Source: Druceiella hillmani
Lineage: Eukaryota; Arthropoda; Insecta; Lepidoptera; Hepialidae
Assembly: GCA_039881145.1 (NCBI GenBank)
Contig: JAYKKI010000090.1
Location: forward strand, 6,235,501-6,299,500
Reading direction: 5' to 3'
DNA length: 64,000 bases
The translations under genes and the position numbers were made by a program. This document shows, one piece after another, positions 23,561 to 35,594 of the stretch; positions within the stretch are counted from its first letter, which is position 1, and each line of letters opens with the position of its first letter. The notes under the pieces are model-generated. The model was not told the origin of the DNA, searched no databases, and was given only the letters and a program-made list of their open reading frames with translations.

Positions 23561-23708
23561 CTTTTAATGTTTCTAAGTATATGTACTTATTTTATTCATC
23601 TTTTAATGTTTCTATGTATATGTACTTATTTTATTCATCTTTTAATGTTTCTAAGTATATGTACTTATTTTATTCATCTTTTAATGTTTCTAAGTATATG
23701 TATTATTT
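23561..23708 (+). repeat. 39-bp minisatellite, 4 units, in frame
   Basis: Units start at 23561, 23600, 23639 and 23678 with 'cttttaatgtttctaag' then 'tatatgtacttattttattc'. As 39 is divisible by three, a short frame (23441-23737) translates them as a 13-residue repeat, LLMFLSICTYFIH. The second unit differs by one base. There is no evidence of a real protein. Confidence 0.93.
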
Positions 23709-23739
23709 TTTTTGTATGCCCGGAACGTTTTCTTTAAGA

Positions 23740-25115
23740 TTTTCGTAACATCCGTCATTGCGCTTATTTAATCCAAGGGAAAAAAAATTATATGAAATCG
23801 AATTTTTGACAAATTTTTTTTTTTTTTAAATTGCTCTTTTCTTTCTTACCCTACCCATACACAGCGTTTTTTTCGTTTATTAGATAAACAATTGTAAGAA
23901 ACAATTAAAATAAAAAAAATTAAAAACGGCGGGGAAGCGACAAGAAGATTTGCATAAAAGAAGACCGGAGGCAGTCGCCGAGCAAGGAAAAAAGAAGTTT
24001 TTGTATTATTTTTTGCTGCTGTAAAAATTATTTATAAAAATGAAACTATTAAATATTAATTTCGGTACTTAACTAAACGATAGAAAAAAACGTTACCAAA
24101 ATGTGTCAAGTATTGCGACCTGTACACCTTTGTACGTACATAGGAACGAATATTGGTAATTCTTGTCATTTTTCAAAGAAAATTTAAATTATAATAAATA
24201 TCATATATGTCATACATTATAATAAATATTAAAAGATATATCTATTTTTTGAGTAAGATCTCCTCTTTTCAAGAAAGTACAGAAGTTGATTATTTGTAAA
24301 ATTACCAGAGTTATAGAAAAAAGTTTTTGGCTTGTAAAATCACCCGAGTTATAATTATTCCTGTCATCTAAACTCAAGGCTGGTACGCTGGTCGATAACA
24401 GCGAGGAGTGCAGTAATCGCAAAGTAACTAAATATGATTTTCTTTCGTAATATATGTATTTCTGTAATAAGTACATATAAAATTTAAAAAAAAAAAACAA
24501 TTTCTCTTTTAAGCTTCTTATTAAAAAAAAAAGTTCACTACAAATATTAACATAACCAATAATTAACACATAAACAAGTATCACATATTAATTAAACTTA
24601 ATTATGAATATGTTGAAGAAAGTGATATTTATAACTGCCTTATTAAGAAGCATTTCAATACACTGTACTATTTTCCATATTCAAATGAGCCGACTTCTAT
24701 GACTATATATTAAAAAAAATTAATAATATATTACTTACTGAAATGTCATAACTAGATTTCAATTAAATGTTTAATTAAAACCGTTTTATATTAAAATGTT
24801 GTGCAGCATGCTTTTTTGAAAAGAAGTTTTATAAAAACGACATATATGTATTAGCAAAAAAGAAATGAATTCGTTTTTAATAGTGAAAAATAATTAAAAA
24901 GAAATTAAGTTTTACGAACATGATATATTACGAAACAATCATCAGTTTAGTATCGCAATAGCGTTTTTCGAGACATATTACCGTGTATTTTCATTGTAAA
25001 GAGCGGATTACAATAATTAACTTATTTTAATGAACTAAAATTATGAACTTATTTTATGTGATATTGCAGGTTTTTAAATGATTTTGTTTACTTTGACTAT
25101 ACTAAATATGATTAC
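23740..25115. other. AT-rich spacer, no supported gene
   Basis: Contains a slightly GC-richer patch at 23925-23990 ('aacggcggggaagcgacaag', 'ccggaggcagtcgccgag') and an unrecognised minus-strand frame at 24210-24584 (124 codons) with many F, L and Y residues, as expected from AT-rich DNA. Part of that frame holds a small direct repeat ('gtaaaattaccagagttata' and 'gtaaaatcacccgagttata'). Confidence 0.4.
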
Positions 25116-25122
25116 ATTAATT

Positions 25123-25139
25123 AAAATGGCGGCCATTTT
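25123..25139. promoter_or_regulatory. AAAATGGCGGCCATTTT motif, copy 1
   Basis: A 17-bp near-palindrome. The half 'aaaatggcggc' closely resembles the YY1/Pleiohomeotic consensus (AAnATGGCGGC), here present on both strands. An identical copy lies 76 bp away. The presence of the motif is certain; binding is not shown. Confidence 0.4.
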
Positions 25140-25198
25140 TGGTGTCGTAATGAGAATGAAGTACGTCAATCAAACCGGCCCGAGCGGGAATGTTAACT

Positions 25199-25215
25199 AA
25201 AATGGCGGCCATTTT
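25199..25215. promoter_or_regulatory. AAAATGGCGGCCATTTT motif, copy 2
   Basis: Identical to the motif at 25123-25139. The DNA between them ('caatcaaaccggcccgagcg') is less AT-rich than the surroundings. The pair could be a Polycomb-type or promoter element, or the ends of a small repeat. Confidence 0.4.
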
Positions 25216-25961
25216 CGTTTTTATTACCGTGACTTCAATGAAATTTTACCTAATTTGTAAAAATGAGTTTAGGTGCCTCGACTAAAATTTCACAAAGTTA
25301 CAAATATTCCTAGCTACGCATGAATTTATTACATGGATACCGCCAATAATTTTAATTTCACTGCAATCTATTAAAAAATTTAAATTGAGTATTTGATTAA
25401 ATTTATTTGATATCAAATCACTATTAACAACATATTTGGATTACTTATGATTCCCAATTGTTATGGTGTTATTAAATTAGATAACGAATTTAGACAACTA
25501 AGAATTTTTTCTTTTCCATGACTTCATCTGTTCTCTGTGGCTATCTTCATCCGTCTCTTTAATTATCTATGAATAGGTAGTGTAAAGATTTATTTTGATA
25601 TTTAAATATCTGTCATTGTTATTTTATTTCTCTGAATGAATTGTGTAAATATCTTATTTATTATAGTCAATTTGGTGCGTAAATAATAATTAAACATTTA
25701 TTATTTTAATCTGCCCACTCTCTCTTTTAGGATTATTTCCTTATATCGATTATGAGAAGTGTCAGCGATTCTTTACGCAGTTAACTAATATATAGCCAAA
25801 TAGAACAACAGGCTAATGTACAAGTTTAGAGTTCCTTTGTAAAGATATGCGTATGGATCTTCATAAAGGATAAGTTTATATTTTTTTATGATGTATTCTG
25901 TATAAAAAAAAACTGCCAATTCGGAGTCTAGCTCGTGCATTAATAGTTTGAAGTGAAATTA

Positions 25962-25965
<4 letters not shown>

Positions 25966-26007
<42 letters not shown>

Positions 26008-26018
26008 TATATATATAT

Positions 26019-26082
<64 letters not shown>
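25966..26082. repeat. (TA)n microsatellite with short CA interruptions
   Basis: About 115 bp of TA broken twice by 'tacaca' segments. Confidence 0.97.
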
Positions 26083-26087
<5 letters not shown>

Positions 26088-26299
26088 ATATCTTTAAAAT
26101 TACGTTCTTTTCTTATTTATAATCATCGTTATACACATTACTCTCTGTAGGCTTCTAAAACCTTTCTGTACATTAGGAGTTTTGTAAATTAGGCAGGTAC
26201 ATGTTTTTTGCCTTTTTAGTAGGTTTTTTGTAGGGTACTTAATTTGTCCCGTAATAACATTTCTATAAAAAAAATTTCGAATATTTATTGTTGAATTTT

Positions 26300-26420
26300 G
26301 TGAAGCTTTATATGATTTATCACTGCCAAATTTCAAGTTTCGGCTTCAAGCGGTTTCTATGGAAAACCGCTGTGGCAGACGGACACCTGATCAATCTTAC
26401 AAGGGTTAATTTCTGCCATT
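26300..26420 (+). repeat. Family A repeat, 3' tail copy
   Basis: 'tgccaaatttcaagtttcgg', 'tcaagcggtttctatgg', 'gcagacggacacctgatcaa' and 'gggttaatttctgccattt' follow the order of the tails at 10.13, 50.87 and 61.85 kb. Confidence 0.75.
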
Positions 26421-26499
26421 TGGGGTAAATTAGACAGATGTAAATTAACTTCACAGCGCATGAGATCAAATCTTATACTCAAAATAACATTTAAAGCAA

Positions 26500-26580
26500 T
26501 CCAACATCAACCCATCGTGGCGGCTGCGTCACTAATGGTTTGCGCAGACGGTTACCGCGCACGACTGCGGCCATTATCAC
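26500..26580. promoter_or_regulatory. Short GC-rich patch of unknown role
   Basis: 'cgtggcggctgcgtcac', 'tttgcgcagacggttaccg' and 'cgcacgactgcggccatta' stand out from the AT-rich flanks and are not repeated in the window. On the minus strand a 27-codon ATG frame starts MAAVVRGNRLRKPL within it, too short to call. It could be a conserved non-coding element. Confidence 0.25.
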
Positions 26581-27059
26581 TTTATGCAAAACCGATTTTG
26601 TAAATGCAAATGAATTGGCAGGTGGAACTGAAGTTTGGGGATGATGAGAAGATCATTGTGGCATCGTTTAGTACGTGCGAGCAAGACTGTCGTATGGGGT
26701 TAATTAATACAGCATCTTGATATGATTTAGCATCCCCGAGGGTGGTAAATAAATACCTGTGGAGGATTATATGTATAACAGGTCGGTAGGTAAACATATA
26801 TGTATTAAAAGAATACGCGTTGAATATTTCAGATCTGTCCGAGAATTACTTGCAACTGAAACGATAGTTCAATAAAAGTTAAAAAATAGTTTTTTACGTA
26901 GTAAAATGTCTAAAGTCGATTTACATATTAATTTTATCGTTCGAAAGCCTATGTTTAATTTGAAGCGATATAGTTATCCACAAATTTTAACTCGAGAACT
27001 TGATGAAAGTCAGTTATATTGTTAAAAATATGAAATTTAAAAAATGTATATGCCCACAT

Positions 27060-27400
27060 TCTATATATGTCACAATATTATGTCATTAGGTAAATTATAT
27101 AATCTGTATAGTTTTAATTCTAACTCGTCTTTTCCGGTGTACCACGCTTCAGGAGATCACACATGGTACTTTACGTGGTACTTTATTACTGGTTATTTTT
27201 TTAAGAGAACTAATTTTTCCCTATATAGAGAGATAATATTGAGAATATGCCGCACAAAAAATGTCACTTTATAATCAAAATTACAAACAGTGAGCGATAT
27301 TATTTCATTAAGTAAATTATATAATCTAGTGCTAATCCTAATTTATCCTTTCTGGTGTACCATACTTTAGGAGATCTCACATCGTGATATTTTCCAGAGA
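27060..27400 (+). repeat. Diverged direct repeat, ~222-bp offset
   Basis: 'aggtaaattatataatct' at about 27088 matches 'aagtaaattatataatct' at about 27310. Each is followed by 'ctaa', 'c.ttt.cggtgtacca' or 'tttctggtgtaccat', then 'ttcaggagatcacacat' or 'tttaggagatctcacat'. The 76-codon frame at 27044-27274 lies in the first copy and is not a gene. Confidence 0.75.
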
Positions 27401-27409
27401 CAGTCGGGC

Positions 27410-29855
27410 AAATCCCGATGCGTATTTATTTCCAATAGCGAGTTTAACAACCTTCTTTTGTTTTAATGTACATTATTTTTAAATTGCAACAAAGCTAACT
27501 TATAATAAAAAAAATTAAAAATCTTCATTTTCTAACTCTTGAATATTTACTGTAATATTACAAAGGTTACTTAACGTTCAAACAATGGAGCTATAACTTT
27601 AATCGATATTGTTACTATATTATTATGAAGAGCTCCGATCTTATTTTAATATGCTCTCTTTAGCACAACGTAGAGAAAAGTTAGGTGCCTAGTATATAAT
27701 TAAAATTCAATGTTAGAAATTTCAAAACTATTTTTAGTCTGATTTAGACTTTTAGTCTGATTTTGACTTTTAGTCGTATTTAAAGATTTCATATCATTTA
27801 ATGAAACAATTATGAAATAATTAATAAAACGATTATAAAAAAAATATTTTTAAAATGAAATAAAATAGTATCTCTCAATATTTCTGATTGTTATAAACAA
27901 TCTATTTTATGCACAATTTATTTGTATAAAAGAACTTTTAAGGAACTTGTTACAAATAAAGCGTGGAATGGTTTGCTATGATTTAATAGCTGTTTTATTT
28001 CAAATGCTATTTGGGAAAGAAAAAAATTATTTTTGCTTTTTAGAATTTCAGAATATCCTTGATATTTTAATTATGTTTATATCTTTATTTTTACACAATT
28101 GCAATTGGAATTTTTGAGTATTTTTTTGCGGACCGTTTGGAAATAAAAATAATCATCGTAAGGCACGCCTAGTTTTAATTCAAACGCTGTTTAAGAGAAA
28201 AAGATATAATTTTTTCTTCTTTGAATTTAGAAACGTAATTATAACTTTATAATTATGTCAAGGTTCTTATTTTTGTACATCTGAAGCTTAAGCTTTTCGC
28301 AGGCTTTTAGATGTCGAAAGATAACTGTTGTGCTATCTAACATTTGGATTGAAGAAATAAAATTATGCTTTTATAATAACATAAAATATTTATGATATTT
28401 ATTACCTTAATTTTATTTAAATTAGCCATAAATTTACCAACACTTAATTTACTGACTCTATCAAAAAATAATAGGGAGCAACATTAATTTTAGTACATTT
28501 AATTCTTGCTAACATTTAATTTTTCGATTCAGAGCTAAAATCTGTTTTCTATAATTAATGAAAATTACACTGATGGTTTTTAATATCATATTTAAGGTTG
28601 CCATTGAAATATTTTTTTTAATAGTTTTCGGTATCAGTTTTATACAACTATTCTGTCAGTCGGCATCGGTTTTATATAGATATTCAGCGCATCAGTGTTG
28701 CTGAAACGAAAGTCTATAATAATTTTGGTCAACAGCTGTAGAACAATAAGCTAAGTAGTAAACCTTGTGCAGATGAACTAAATTGTCAAGGTAAAAGAAG
28801 AAAAAAACCTAATTTGTCGAAGATAAATTCAGAAATCATGCATTGTCAAGATTATTAGTGGTAAGATCAAATACTCTGTGTACCATCTATTACTTACATT
28901 TTGAAAATGCTAATTTAGTTTAATTATAAATTCAAGCTGTCTTTTTAATACGGTTTGTAACAGATAGTCATTATTATAAAAAAATGTCTTTCAATGTCTT
29001 TTTTGTTTAAAGGAATAACTGAATTATTTTATCAAAATTATGAACATAAATAAAATATGCTTCATTTTGCAGCCACTGAAATGTAGATTAGTTAAAAATT
29101 TTAGGTGGTAGAAAAAATTGAGTTATACTGATTTAAAGTTTGAGAGTAAGTGAAAAATAATAACATAGTTTTAGGTGAGTTTTTATGTTGATTAACTATG
29201 TTTCAATTTTATTTTATTAGAATACTAATCAAACGTGTTTGCCGTGAAACATATAGCCGTTTGTACACTCAAGATATCTACTTTATTTGTTTTACTGAAG
29301 ATTAATAAATTCATCTAAACAGTGCCACTTTTGTCTAAAGCACTTTTTTAATTTGAATAATAACCTAAATAAATTTTACAAAATTTAGTTTTTCTTTTCA
29401 TATTTTTTTCACAATGAATAAATGAGTATTATATAGTCAGCCCCTTGCTGGTCGCGCATAAAATAAAATACTATTTAGCTATTAAATTGTTTTACGAAAA
29501 ACTTGTTTATTACAATTTTTTTTCTGAATCTAATTATGTACCTCATTTGAAAAAACGATATTACATAATTTTATTTTCATCCACAGCTAACTTTCTTTTA
29601 CTTACTGCACGTTTACTTAAACACACTTCTAAAGAGACTTGTGATTTCCGTAATTGACCTAAAAAGAGTATTGAGAAACTGATCGATAAGGAAATCTTTA
29701 CCTATATATTTCTTTCATAACTTCGTTTCTCATTATATATTTTTTCTGATTCTATGAAATATTGCGTTATTTATTCTGCTGTTAAAATAAATAATGGTCT
29801 TTTTAAAGTTCATATTTTCGCCCGGAAATAAGATAGCGTTTATGTATTTATATTT
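27410..29855. other. AT-rich spacer, no supported gene
   Basis: About 2.4 kb. At 28655-28800 a stretch has 'ttttatatagata' followed by 'catcagtgttgc', reminiscent of a TATA box and initiator but only about 21 bp apart, closer than usual. No open frame follows. No other feature. Confidence 0.4.
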
Positions 29856-29859
29856 AACG

Positions 29860-30620
29860 ACGGTTACCATTTTCACTGCAATAAATTTATTGCACACCCG
29901 CGGATGTTAGCGTTCATCATGAAAGTACTCAGTCTGCCTCGAGTTTTGACGATAGATGTAATGACTGGAGTAATTTTACAAGCAATCAAGTCTAAAAACG
30001 AAATAATTTTTTAAAATATTATTATCTAAAGTTCCCTTTTGAAAATGATATGTGTCTACGTCCAGTGACACAGTATAAGAATAACCTACAGGTCGTAATT
30101 CTTAACCAATTTTGGTGATGATTTTTTTCTATCGATTGATTAACTATCTGAGTAGAAGCCTATTGAATAGTTTAATTTTCTCCCATTCGTGCAAACCGAT
30201 AATTGTTGTTATCCGTTTTGTCGGATTTCCTTTTATTTCGAATTGTTTCTCACAATTGTTCATTTAATAAACAATAAACTAAAATAATGTTTAATTAATA
30301 AACAAAAACGCGACGTGTGCACTTTTGATTTTACAAGCGAATTACAATATTTAATTGGGTAAATACACTAAACGTATTCAATCGTAGAGGTACAAATAAA
30401 AATGAGTAAGATTAACGAATAAGGAGAGGTCTCAAATTAGATTTAATATATATTTAATACATTTCTTTCGATTTCGACGTAGCTAAATTAAACAACACCC
30501 ATGACAAGCCCAATATATTAATCCAGGAAAAGCCAACTTAATTTCTCTACTCGCGACCGAACTTTATACGCGCCGATTTAATCGTAGAATCTTTTTGTAA
30601 GCTCCCTCTGCGCAAGCTTT
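29860..30620. promoter_or_regulatory. Unrepeated patch with homeodomain- and Forkhead-like motifs
   Basis: Starts with a perfect 16-bp palindrome, 'gcaataaatttattgc' (29878-29893), made of two inverted CAATAAA motifs. 'aataaacaataaac' (about 30267-30280) fits Forkhead-type sites. 'ctactcgcgaccgaac' and 'tacgcgccgatttaatcg' near 30545-30590 raise GC content. Nothing here matches the window's repeats. A conserved enhancer is possible; the evidence is only motif content. Confidence 0.25.
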
Positions 30621-30939
30621 TCCTTAAATTATATAATTTCCATTCGTTTCAAATGATGTAACGAACTAATTATTAATCCATACGTATAATTAAATTGTAC
30701 CGTTACTCAGTATATATATTGGATTATGATCGAAATTTCATTTCGAGTTAATACGTGGCCTGGATTCCTTATATTGCTAACAATTCTTTCACTTGAATAT
30801 AACATAACAATAGATTCAGCTTGTAAAATGTATATCATAATCTATGCTAATATAGACAACGGAGAAGTTTATATGTTTATTTGTTTGTTCACTCAAATCT
30901 CTGAAACCAGACATCTTATTTCAAAAACTTATTTTTAAT

Positions 30940-31545
30940 TTATTAGAAACTTCACACATATAGGAAGTTATTATATACTATATACGAGTATATGGTCTAT
31001 AATTTCATTTCAATTCATAAGGGCAGGGTAATAGTAAAGCGGAAAAGATGGCTTATTCAGTTTTGTTCTTTGTTCACGTCAATCTTTAATGCCACATGTC
31101 CGATTTCAAACATTATTTTTGTTTTAGAAAGCTAATCATTTTAGGAACTTATTTTATACGACTATATTGTATATAATAACTATATACGCGTATATAGTCT
31201 ATAATTTCGTTACAATGCGTAGGGGTGAAATAATGATAAAGCGAAAAAAATAGCTTATTTAACGTGAACAAAGAAAAAATCTTTGTTCACGTTAATCTTT
31301 AATACCACATGTCAGATTTCAAGAATTATTTTTGTTTTAGAAAGCTAATACTTTTAGGAAGTTATTATAATCTATATACAAGTGTACAGTCTATAATCAT
31401 TATATACGCGTATATAGTCTATAATTAGGTAACAATTCATAGAAGTAGAATAATGTTAAAGGGGCTTATTTTGCTTTGCTCTTTGTTCGTGTTAATTTTC
31501 AACATCACATGTCTGATTTCAAGAATTATTTTTGTGTTATAAAGC
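30940..31545 (+). repeat. Degenerate ~205-215-bp tandem repeat, 3 units, with palindromic cores
   Basis: Each unit has 'tatagtctataatt', then 'caattcataagggcag'-like sequence, 'gctctttgttcacgtcaat'-like sequence, 'cacatgtc.gatttcaa' and 'ttatttttgttttagaaagc'. The anchor 'acaattcata' (or variant) falls near 31007, 31208 and 31424. A perfect 18-bp palindrome, 'ctatatacgcgtatatag', lies at 31180-31197 and its core recurs at 31401-31416. A fragment also occurs near 32265. Confidence 0.8.
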
Positions 31546-31559
31546 TCAAATTTTGACAA

Positions 31560-31870
31560 AAATTATTATTATTTAATTATTTCACACGGGGAAATAGTTA
31601 CAAATCGTGAGGAAATAACAATTGACAAGAACAATTGACAAGAAAATTACATAAAGATTAATTAAAACAATAGTAATAATAATGATATACAACAATAATT
31701 AAATTAAATAAATAATAAACTTAACAATAATTAAATTAAATAAATAATAATAGTGGATAATGATTATAAACAAAATAATGATACCAAAAATTATGACATT
31801 AAAAATCAACAATAATTACTTTTAGGCTTGTTGATTAAAAACAAATTATAACAATAATGAATATATTAAC
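31560..31870. repeat. Low-complexity AAT/ATT tract
   Basis: Mostly 'aataattaaattaaataaat' type sequence, including a 32-bp direct duplication at 31691-31752. Confidence 0.8.
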
Positions 31871-31963
31871 AATTTGACGTTAACATAAATTAATTGATTT
31901 TTATTAAGGAACACTTAAGCAATATTCTAGAAATTTACAGCGAATATTGGTATGGCGAAATAA

Positions 31964-32258
31964 TCTTATATATAATCGTACGTGCGTTTCTTAGTGATCG
32001 TGTAATTTCTGAACGACTTGGCCGATTAAGATCATATTAACATAGTATACATGTTTTATCAAAACGATGGTTAATAGTTATGCTGGGATTCGATAGAGGG
32101 CGTTGTAGTCAAGTTATTAACAAATTCCTTATTTATGGACAAAAATGACTCACATCCATATATGTCCGTTTAATACCAAAAAAGAAAATCATAAATTCTG
32201 GACCCGATAGGTGGCGCTGTGTTTCAAAAGACAGAACAAAATCTGCCGGGCCAGCTAG
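31964..32258 (+). mobile_element. Non-autonomous Helitron-like element, second family (295 bp)
   Basis: Begins TC after an A (31963) with 'tcttatatataatcg', the classic Helitron start, and ends 'gccgggccagctag' before a T, giving an A|T insertion. Internal 'gaacgacttggccgat' and 'gataggtggcgctgtgttt' are phrases common in insect elements that end in '...ccgggtcagctagt'. No strong terminal hairpin is visible, so the assignment is a little weaker than for the 19.8-kb element. No coding capacity. Confidence 0.7.
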
Positions 32259-32329
32259 TAGATTATATATCATTACAATTCATAACAGCAGAGGAGTGAT
32301 AAAAAATGTAACAGAAGTTGGGATACACT

Positions 32330-32550
32330 GCTTAAATGGTACAATTTAGGGAGAGAGGGGCTGATATTATTGATCGATCATCCCGTCTGTTTATGCCAAT
32401 TTACCTCCAGTTATTAAAAAACTGATGACTAATACGATTGACGAATGAAGCAAAGGCGTTTAGTGACCGTGGGGGTGTAGCATAATTACGATTATTTTAT
32501 GCTGGTGAATCCAAGAGCTGCACCACCTGATAAAGTACCTGTACCACAGC
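32330..32550 (+). repeat. Diverged copy of the 2.7/3.3-kb inverted-repeat family
   Basis: 'gcgtttagtgaccgtggggg', 'gtagcataattacgatt' and 'attttatgctggtgaatcc' align with 3295-3375. 'tctgtttatgccaatttacc' resembles 3075-3120. Confidence 0.6.
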
Positions 32551-32559
32551 TGTGATAAG

Positions 32560-34790
32560 TTAATATTATGTTTTATAAGAGCTCATAATCTTTCTGAATA
32601 CAATGCATATAATAGTTTCATTTCCTTGTATTTATTTCCTTAATAAACAATTCCGTATTTATCATAAGTAAAATATGGCTATCTAAACGATTGCTAATGT
32701 CCTATTAAAGTTAATGTTTTATTTACAAATGTAACGAGAGTCAGGTGCGTACGAAGACTCATCTAATAAAGCGCGTTGGTCACTTTATGTGAATGAAGGA
32801 TGTTAGCAACGATGAAGGAATATATATGAGCAAACCAACTAGCACTCGATCAAGAAATAGATATAGTTTCAGATGAATTGACTGTCTTCTCAACGCGTAA
32901 AAATCGAGACTCTTCAAACAACAGCCTCATTGGCCGGTTATTTTGGAATAAAACCCTTGAGGAATCGGATATCACGTGAAGTTTCTTAAAAGATTTTAAA
33001 ATAAATTTTACTGTAAGAAAACCAGCTGAGGAATCGATTATGACGTTAAGGGCTCAATAAATTAACATTATTGGTTCAACAATTTATTTAAAAACTACAG
33101 AATTTTTTGATATTTCCTTTTGACAACCGCATAGCTAAAAACGATGTTACGTATCGTATTTTGAATGCTGATTTAAAAGATATACAGTTTTTAAGAAATT
33201 TGATCATCAAGGAAAGAAATAAATATGTTGATTTTGAAACTATGGGAAGAAATGTCATTCAAAATTATCTATAAGGTGTCTTCAACGGGGAGATCTTTAT
33301 AGGTGACCGGGATTGATAGCGTGGGATCCAAGAAAATAACAAAAAATAAATGTCTTCCAGTAATAAGTCACTTTTTTAAATGGCTGGATAGTTAAATCGA
33401 TTAAATTTAATTGCCAACTTAACGTTAGAACGTAATAGTCGCCAATTTTGTTTACGACCTAGTGCGTCAATATTTAAATTAAATTTGTCAAAGTATATCT
33501 TACGAGCATTTTATGACAATTCATGTGTTAGTAAGAAAGCAGAATATTTTTAAAAACTTTATAATGAGTCTATCAACCTTCCATAGACAATAATACTAAT
33601 GCCCAAATACATAAGAAATATATAAAAATACAATTAATATTTGTGCTCATTGCAAACTAATGAATCCTTAAATATAGACAATCTGAATAGTCACTCTCAC
33701 TATTAATAATTAAAAATGCTTAAACCTAAGTTAAACTACTCTTATTCTCAGAATACTTATTCTGTTCATAAGGTTGGTATGACTAAGGTTTTAATTACTA
33801 CTAATAAATTCAGTAAAACGACAGTTTATCTATTCCGAATTTATTTCAAAAATCCATCGTGGCAAGTAATTTTACAACGTGGCAAACACTTAAATATGAG
33901 GTTGTGACTATTATTGTGAATACAAATTCAATTTATCACATTAGATGGTGTCTTTACGGCGTCGCTAAAATTGATATCATTCTTTACTTGTTGCATTTTC
34001 TTCTTTTTTTCCAATTATGAACAAATATGAAATGTTGAAAAAACGGTATGAGGTACTTATTAAAAGTCATTAGAATAACATGAAAAATAATGGTTGATTT
34101 AAAATTTCACTACAAAAATTTTGAAAAAATGTCACAATTTCATATAATATTTAAATATTAAGATAAGAATAGAATAGAAATAGAAGATTTCTTGAATTTT
34201 ATTTTATTTTAAAATTGTCATCAATGAATATTGCTTTTGGTGAAACTGTATTCAATAAATTAAATAATATTTCTTCTCGACAGTGTTGATTTACGAATTG
34301 AATTATATAACCGATTTCTTAAAAATAATTATGAACACAATTGAATTGAAAAAATTGACAAAGTAAAACATAGGTCGAGGTCGGAATAGAATTTTATAGA
34401 TGAAGTTAAGACGAGCTTATCGTATACTGAGTTTTATTAGTCGAGTTTTATCCGTTCTCTATTTTTGCAAGGTATCATTTTCTATTACAAATTTATTTAT
34501 AACAGTGTAAGCGTATAAATAAATCGATCGTATTAAGCCTTCGAAGACATACTTCTTCGATGTACTTATTAATAACAATATATGTACAACAATGGTTAGA
34601 CCCATAGTTTGTGTGGTAGCGAGAGTTGACCACTAAATAATTGTGGTGCAAATAAATCCCTAATTTTGAAAAAAAAATATTATTAATAGAAATCATGGAC
34701 TTCTTCGTGTCTGGCGTCAATCTGGCGTCTTCATTACAATTTTATTATTTTTAAGATTATAATGTTTCAATATTAAATATCTCGTATACC
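32560..34790. other. Spacer, no supported gene
   Basis: A 44-codon open stretch at 32828-32980 (DQEIDIVSDELTVFSTRK) and a minus-strand frame at 34493-34720 (75 codons) are unrecognised. Their lengths are within what chance allows over this span. Confidence 0.4.
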
Positions 34791-34799
34791 AGTGTAGAA

Positions 34800-35100
34800 T
34801 GAAGGATACTCACTCTGTAAAGATCAACTTTTACACACTGGGGTGCACTAGAAAGGAGAATGATTGGAGATCGTGGTTTTGCGATCTTAAGAATGATCTT
34901 AAGATTGTGAGTTAATTGGTACTGGAGAGCAATGTATTAGGATAATATTGTCCCAATGACAAAAACTGGTTCGATCCTACTCTGTTCTGGACTGTAGCGC
35001 CAGAGAAAAAGATGATTACAGTTATAAATATTTATTTTATTAAAGATTTATAAGTGTAATAATCTGTTCTTTACCTTTGATTAATTATACTTTTAATTTT
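34800..35100. other. Spacer, slightly less AT-rich
   Basis: Contains 'actggttcgatcctac' (about 34966-34981), which looks like a tRNA T-loop but lacks a pairing stem. No feature called. Confidence 0.4.
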
Positions 35101-35219
35101 TTGCGCAAAAAATACAAAGATATCGAAATAAAAATACCTCCGGAGTTAGATAATATCATAAGGAGTTTGTCTCCATTTTCACTTTTTCACTTTAATATTT
35201 GAATTAATTTCGTACTAAA

Positions 35220-35470
35220 TTACGCCTTCGCCTAATAAGCCGTCATTTTTGTTTGCTCATTAATCGTTTAGCCAATCAGCTGCATGAAATCGGCCGTGAA
35301 AAAAATTATTCCTTCAAAAGTCTAGTCGGAAAATCAAAAGAAAATTTTATTTAATGCGAAGCTCGCCTGCTGAAGTGTGTACTCTTATTAGCTCGAAAGA
35401 TGGGACCGGATTGTATTAAAATATGATGAAGCGAATTGCTGAGAGCTACGTAAATTAAAGAATGATTCTA
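35220..35470. promoter_or_regulatory. Unrepeated patch with CCAAT, E-box and homeodomain-like motifs
   Basis: 'gctcattaatcgtttag' is followed by 'ccaatcagctgcatg' (a CCAAT box touching the E-box CAGCTG) and 'aaatcggccgtg'. The patch is less AT-rich than its flanks and does not match the repeats. A conserved enhancer is possible; no functional evidence is present. Confidence 0.25.
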
Positions 35471-35594
35471 AGTGTCTACATAAATTTTATTTTCATCCTC
35501 ATAATAATAATAACAAAGTAACGACTTCGTTAATTATTTGGACGAATTTTTCATAAGGTGTGCCGGTAATAATTTTCGTTGCTACCTTGAAAAA

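Noticed and set aside
24210..24584. 124-codon minus-strand frame
   Set aside because: Unrecognised, starts at a non-ATG codon, composition driven by AT-rich DNA, and includes a small direct repeat.
28655..28720. TATA box plus TCAGT initiator on the plus strand
   Set aside because: Spacing is about 21 bp where 25-32 is usual, and no exon or splice site follows.
34493..34720. 75-codon minus-strand frame
   Set aside because: Balanced composition but no recognisable motif or start context; kept as spacer pending a homology search.
34960..34985. tRNA-like T-loop 'ggttcgatcc'
   Set aside because: The flanking bases do not form the required five-pair stem, and no D-arm, anticodon arm or acceptor stem could be fitted.
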